Assembly: GCA_041593595.1 (NCBI GenBank)
Contig: JBFHNV010000230.1
Coordinates: 1 to 9,678 of the forward strand
Direction of reading: 5' to 3'
Length of the DNA stretch: 9,678 bases
DNA from: JBFHNV01 sp041593595
Lineage (GTDB): Bacteria; Pseudomonadota; Gammaproteobacteria; HK1
The notes below the pieces were generated by a model. That model did no database searches, was not told the DNA's origin, and worked only from the letters and a program-made list of their open reading frames with translations. Positions 5,768-9,678 of the stretch are shown piece by piece; within the stretch, counting starts at the first letter, position 1, and every line of letters starts with the position of its first letter. A program made the position numbers and the translations under genes.

Positions 5768-7846
5768 ATGAGCGCCACTGCCCCTTCCGCGCATCCACAC
5801 GGCCGCGGGCGGGACGGAAACTCTGCCGGAACCGAGCAGCTGGCTCGCGCCCTCGACGGGGTGGACGAGGGTTTCGCCCTGATCGGCGCCGCGGGCGACG
5901 TGCTCGCCTGCAATGCCGCGTGGACCCGCTGGCATCGTGATGCGATCGGCCACTCCCCGGTGCCGGGCATGGCCTTCGACGCCCTGCTCGCCGGGCTCGG
6001 CGGCGGTGCCCCCGGCTGGCTCCCCGGCTACCGGGCACACCTGCGCGCCGCCAGCGGCGACGCGCTGGAGATCGAGTGGCGATCCGGCACCTGGCTGCGT
6101 GCCCGCTTCCAGCGTACCGGCAACGGCGGCGTGCTGGCCCGCCTGGAGGACGTGAGCGAGTCGAGTCGCCGCGAGGCACGGCTTCGCGAGGAGGCAGACC
6201 GTTTCCGCAGCTTCGCCGAGAGCTCCGGCGACTGGCTGTTCGAGCTGGACGCGAACCTGCGCTACGTCTTCACGTCCGGCGCCGGCGGCACCGGGCTCGC
6301 CCCCCGCGACGGCGATCTGCTGGGCGAATCCTTCCTCGAGCACCTGCGCTCCTCCGGCGATCCCCGCGACATCGATCCGGTGGCCCGCAGCCTGCGGGCC
6401 CGCCAGCCGTTGCGCGACTGCCAGGTGCGCCTCGGCGAGTCCGGCGCGGCCCAGCGCGTGGTCAGCCTCAACGCGCTGCCTCTGGCCGGCGCCGACGGCG
6501 CATTCCGCGGCTACCGCGGCAGCGCCCGCAACGTCACCGAGGCCCACCGCCTGGCCAGCCGCCTTGCCTACCAGGCCAGCCACGACGACCTCACCGGGCT
6601 CGCCAACCGGCGCGCCCTGGAGGCGCGCATCGCCCACCTGCTCGGCGAGCGTCCCGCGTCCAGCCGCGATCATGCGGTGTGCTTCCTCGACGTGGACCAG
6701 ATCAAGCTGATCAACGACACCTGCGGCCACGCCGCGGGCGACGCCCTGCTCAACCGACTGGCCCGGCTGCTGCACGACGGGCTGCGCGGCGCCGACACGG
6801 TGGCCCGACTCGGCGGTGACGAGTTCGCGGTGCTGCTGCGTGACTGCGACAAGGAGCGTGCCGTCGCCACCGCAGAGAAGCTGCGTCAGGCCATCTCCAG
6901 GTGCGCGTTCACCTGGGAAGGGCAGCAGTTCCACATCACCGCGAGCATCGGCGTCGCGCCGCTCGGATCCGGAATGACCACGGCGTCGGACGTCATGCGC
7001 GCCGCCGACTCCGCCTGCTACGCCGCCAAGGAGCGGGGTCGCAACCGGGTCAAGCTCTACACCCTGGACGACTCCACGCTGAACCTGCGCCAGGGCGAGA
7101 TGCACTGGGTGGCACGCATCCACGCCGCGCTCGCGGAAGGCCGCCTGGAGCTGCTGCTGCAGCCCATCGCGCCAGCTGCCGGCAGCGACGGTCTCCTTCA
7201 CTTCGAGGCGTTGCTGCGCATGCGCGCCAGCGACGGGCGCGTGTTCACCCCCGGGGCCTTTCTGCCGGCCGCCGAGCGTTACAACCTGGCCAGCCAGATT
7301 GATGCGTGGGTGCTGGACGAGACGCTCGGGTGGTTGGAGCGCTCGCCGCTGTTCCTGGATCACCTGGCGGTGATGTCGGTGAATCTCTCGGGACAATCCC
7401 TGGGCGAAGCCGCGTTTCTCGCCCGGGTGCAGGAGCGTATGCGGAGCCACCCGAGGGCCGCGCGCAAGCTGTGCTTCGAGATCACCGAGACGGCGGCGAT
7501 CTCGAACCTGGACGCGGTCCAGGAGTTCATGGCCACGGTGCGCGCGAGCGGCGTGCGTTTTGCCCTGGACGACTTCGGCGCCGGGCTGTCGTCGTTCGCC
7601 TACCTGCGCACCCTGGACGTGGACTACCTCAAGATCGACGGCATGTTCGTCAAGGACATGCACGAGGATCCCATCCACGCGGCCATGGTGCGCTCCATCA
7701 ACGAGGTGGGCCACGTCATGGGCAAGAAGACCATCGCCGAGTTCGTGGAGCACGACGAGGTGCGCGCCAAGCTCGCGGCGATGGGCGTGGACTACGTGCA
7801 GGGCTACGCCATCGGCAGACCGGTGCCCTTCGGCGACGTGGTCTGA
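5768..7846 (+). CDS. Two-PAS GGDEF-EAL cyclic-di-GMP enzyme, paralogue of the upstream gene
   Basis: This 692-residue cytoplasmic protein has the order PAS (type B, about 24-133), PAS (type A, about 143-265), GGDEF (268-430), EAL (440-690). It corresponds to PAS5-PAS6-GGDEF-EAL of its upstream neighbour. Key residues are present: D308 and N316, GGDEF at 349-353, inhibitory site R340-D343, a canonical EAL at 480-482, N539, E571, D601-D602, K622, E658 and Q678. Both cyclase and phosphodiesterase activity are therefore plausible. An in-frame GTG at 5711 would add 19 residues. I prefer the ATG at 5768 because the extra codons (CAT, GCT, CAT, GAA, AGT) lack the strong G/C third-position bias of the gene. 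Neither start has a good ribosome binding site, so the start is uncertain. The 181-bp gap and the second FliA-like site suggest it can be transcribed separately, though read-through from the upstream gene is also possible. Confidence 0.95.
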   Translation: MSATAPSAHPHGRGRDGNSAGTEQLARALDGVDEGFALIGAAGDVLACNAAWTRWHRDAIGHSPVPGMAFDALLAGLGGGAPGWLPGYRAHLRAASGDALEIEWRSGTWLRARFQRTGNGGVLARLEDVSESSRREARLREEADRFRSFAESSGDWLFELDANLRYVFTSGAGGTGLAPRDGDLLGESFLEHLRSSGDPRDIDPVARSLRARQPLRDCQVRLGESGAAQRVVSLNALPLAGADGAFRGYRGSARNVTEAHRLASRLAYQASHDDLTGLANRRALEARIAHLLGERPASSRDHAVCFLDVDQIKLINDTCGHAAGDALLNRLARLLHDGLRGADTVARLGGDEFAVLLRDCDKERAVATAEKLRQAISRCAFTWEGQQFHITASIGVAPLGSGMTTASDVMRAADSACYAAKERGRNRVKLYTLDDSTLNLRQGEMHWVARIHAALAEGRLELLLQPIAPAAGSDGLLHFEALLRMRASDGRVFTPGAFLPAAERYNLASQIDAWVLDETLGWLERSPLFLDHLAVMSVNLSGQSLGEAAFLARVQERMRSHPRAARKLCFEITETAAISNLDAVQEFMATVRASGVRFALDDFGAGLSSFAYLRTLDVDYLKIDGMFVKDMHEDPIHAAMVRSINEVGHVMGKKTIAEFVEHDEVRAKLAAMGVDYVQGYAIGRPVPFGDVV

Positions 7847-7882
7847 TCGCGTCGATCGCGCGGCGGCTGGCATGTCGCGGAC

Positions 7883-7923
7883 GGAGGCGCGAGATTTCTC
7901 AACCACAGAGGCCTCTGCGCTCC
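7883..7923. repeat. Palindrome in the convergent gap, possible hairpin
   Basis: The 95-bp gap between the convergent c-di-GMP gene and dnaE2 contains the perfect 12-bp palindrome CAGAGGCCTCTG (7906-7917). A GAGA-TT-TCTC inverted repeat lies just before it at 7891-7900. A larger alternative hairpin pairs 7883-7894 with 7914-7923 over ten base pairs, with two single-G bulges. No run of T follows on either strand, so it is not a classic intrinsic terminator. It may still act as a bidirectional transcription barrier, or be a fragment of a dispersed repeat. Confidence 0.4.
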
Positions 7924-7941
7924 CCAGGCGCCGTGCACCGA

Positions 7942-9678
7942 TCAGCGGAAGTCGCGTGACTCGGTGACGAGGCGGCCGAGGAGCGGGCTCAGGTTCGTGA
8001 GGTGGCGGGCGATGAGGTGCACCACCTCGCCCTCGCGCTCCACGCGACCGCGCACACCCAGCAGCCGCGCGCGCAGCGCCGTGCGGCGCTGGCGCTCCAC
8101 GGTCTTGGGCCACAGCACCAGGTTGATGTGGCCGGTCTCGTCCTCCAGCGTCAGGAACATCACCCCGCTGGCGGTGGACGGGCGCTGGCGGTTGATCACC
8201 AGCCCCGCGGCGGCCAGCGCGTCGCCGTGGCCCGCGGCGCGCACCGCCGCGGCGTCGGCGAAGCCCCGCCGCGCCAGCGCCTCGCGCAGCAGCGCGAGCG
8301 GATGGCGCCCGAGGCTCAGGCCCAGGGTCTCGTAGTCCGCCACCAGGTCCTCGCCCTCGCGGGGGGCGCGCAGCAGCGGCGTGCCCTCCGCCACCACCGC
8401 GTCCTCCAGCAACCCGCCGGGCGGCCCCACCGCCAGGCTCGCCCAGCGCGCCAGGCGGCGGTGCCCGGCCAGCCCCGCCAGGGCGCCGGAGCGATCCAGA
8501 CAGCGCAGATGCGCGCCCGTGAGCTCCGCGGCCCGGGCGAGCTCCTGCACGCTCGCCGGCGCGCGCCCGGCCCGCGCCGCCACGATGCGCTCGGCCGCCT
8601 CCCGGGCCAGCCCCTTGATCATGCGAAGCCCCAGGCGCAGCGCCGGGTCGCCGCCCCGCCCGCGCTCCAGGGTGCAGTCCACCGCGCTCGCCAGCACGTC
8701 CACGCCGCGCACCTCCACGCCGTGCTCGCGGGCGTCGCGCACCAGCTGCGCCGGGGCATAGAAGCCCATGGGCTGGCTGTTCAGCAGCGCCGCGGTGAAG
8801 GCCGCCGGCTCGTGGCGCTTGAGCCAGGCGGACACGTACACCAGCAGCGCGAAGCTCGCGGAGTGGGACTCGGGGAAGCCGTACTCGCCGAAGCCCTCGA
8901 TCTGGCGGAACACCTGGCGCGCGAAGGCCTCGTCGTAACCGCGCGCGCGCATGCCTTCCACCAGGCGCTCCTCGAAGGGCCCGAGGCTGCCGCGCTTGCG
9001 GAACGCCGCCATGGCACGGCGCAGCCGGTCCGCCTCGCCGGGGGTGAAACCCGCCGCCACCACCGCGAGCTGCATGGCCTGCTCCTGGAAGATGGGCACC
9101 CCCAGGGTGCGCCCGAGCACGCCGCGCACCGCCTCGGAGGGATAGCTCACGGCCTCCAGTCCCTGCCGGCGGCGCAGATACGGGTGCACCATGCCGCCCT
9201 GGATGGGGCCCGGGCGCACGATGGCCACCTCGATGACCAGGTCGTAGAAGCATGCGGGCTTCATACGCGGCAGCATGGCCATCTGGGCGCGGGATTCGAT
9301 CTGGAACACGCCCACCGTGTCGGCGCGCTGCACCATGGCGTACACCGCCGGATCCTCCGCCGGCACCGTGGCCATGGTCCAGCGCCGCCCGCGATGGAGC
9401 GCCACCAGGTCGAAGGCCTTGCGGATGGCGGTGAGCATGCCGAGCGCCAGCACGTCCACCTTGAGCAGCCCCAGGGACTCGAGGTCGTCCTTGTCCCACT
9501 GGATCACGGTGCGCTCCGGCATGGCCGCGTTCTCCACCGGCACCAGCGTCTCCACGCTGTCGCGGGCGATGACGAAGCCGCCGGTGTGCTGCGACAGGTG
9601 ACGGGGGAAGCCCAGCAGCTCGTCGAGCAGCACCGCCAGGCGACGCATGGCCGGGGTGTCCGGATCCAGACCCAGCTC
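7942..9678 (-). CDS. dnaE2: Error-prone DNA polymerase DnaE2/ImuC (N-terminal half missing)
   Basis: DnaE2 (ImuC) is a C-family polymerase that copies damaged DNA during the SOS response, working with ImuA and ImuB. The window holds the last 578 residues. Full-length members are roughly 1000-1080 residues, so the frame runs off the right edge and the start lies outside. Motifs, numbered from the first visible codon: HLSQHTGGFVIAR (about 27-39), KVDVLALGML with the third catalytic aspartate at D75 (codon 9456-9454), ADTVGVFQIESRAQM (119-133), VRPGPIQGG (154-162), the FGEYGFPESHSASF block and NSQPMGFY. A C-terminal OB-fold-like region (MFLTLEDETGHINLVLWP) and a family-typical SRDF ending follow. 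These segments separate DnaE2 from replicative DnaE1. The two other catalytic aspartates and the PHP domain are out of view. It is convergent with the c-di-GMP gene, 95 bp apart. Any LexA box and imuAB would be upstream, beyond 9678. Confidence 0.96.
   Translation of the reverse strand, partial: ELGLDPDTPAMRRLAVLLDELLGFPRHLSQHTGGFVIARDSVETLVPVENAAMPERTVIQWDKDDLESLGLLKVDVLALGMLTAIRKAFDLVALHRGRRWTMATVPAEDPAVYAMVQRADTVGVFQIESRAQMAMLPRMKPACFYDLVIEVAIVRPGPIQGGMVHPYLRRRQGLEAVSYPSEAVRGVLGRTLGVPIFQEQAMQLAVVAAGFTPGEADRLRRAMAAFRKRGSLGPFEERLVEGMRARGYDEAFARQVFRQIEGFGEYGFPESHSASFALLVYVSAWLKRHEPAAFTAALLNSQPMGFYAPAQLVRDAREHGVEVRGVDVLASAVDCTLERGRGGDPALRLGLRMIKGLAREAAERIVAARAGRAPASVQELARAAELTGAHLRCLDRSGALAGLAGHRRLARWASLAVGPPGGLLEDAVVAEGTPLLRAPREGEDLVADYETLGLSLGRHPLALLREALARRGFADAAAVRAAGHGDALAAAGLVINRQRPSTASGVMFLTLEDETGHINLVLWPKTVERQRRTALRARLLGVRGRVEREGEVVHLIARHLTNLSPLLGRLVTESRDFR

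Noticed and set aside
5708..9499. 1263-codon minus-strand open frame spanning dnaE2 and the second c-di-GMP gene
   Set aside because: It is out of frame with dnaE2 and antisense to the other gene. The Ala/Gly/Arg-rich translation shows no domain.

Overview
The window is uniformly GC-rich chromosomal DNA from a proteobacterium. Codon third positions are almost all G or C, and as a result long stop-free frames run antisense to the real genes. The gene content suggests a flagellated gammaproteobacterium (Ectothiorhodospiraceae-, Pseudomonas- or Xanthomonas-like): a DnaE2/ImuC polymerase, large PAS-GGDEF-EAL proteins, and promoter sequences that look FliA-dependent. The exact taxon cannot be read from the window. 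I see no tRNA, rRNA, CRISPR array, insertion sequence or phage gene.

Layout, left to right: (1) the 3' part of a gene for a single-pass membrane protein with a proline-rich repeat, one transmembrane helix and a cytoplasmic FHA domain (+), cut by the left edge. (2) A complete EamA/DMT-family transporter on the minus strand, whose 3' end overlaps the FHA gene tail-to-tail by 14 bp. (3) A 168-bp divergent intergenic region with a near-consensus sigma-28 promoter firing rightward. (4) A 1231-residue soluble protein with six PAS domains, then GGDEF and EAL domains (+). (5) A 181-bp spacer with a second, weaker sigma-28-like promoter of identical spacing. (6) A shorter paralogue of about 692 residues with two PAS domains, GGDEF and EAL (+). 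(7) A 95-bp convergent spacer with a perfect 12-bp palindrome. (8) The C-terminal half of an error-prone DNA polymerase DnaE2/ImuC (-), cut by the right edge.

The core of the window is the tandem pair of bifunctional-looking cyclic-di-GMP enzymes. Both keep the GGDEF active site, the RxxD inhibitory site and the metal and catalytic residues of the EAL phosphodiesterase. The large protein's PAS array is built from two alternating PAS types (A-B-A-B-A) with a period of about 252 residues. The small paralogue has one B-A unit before its GGDEF domain. Both genes appear to have FliA-type promoters, so my main inference is that they are late flagellar-regulon c-di-GMP enzymes that adjust motility or attachment to signals sensed in the cytoplasm. 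The flanking FHA, transporter and dnaE2 genes have no evident functional link to them.
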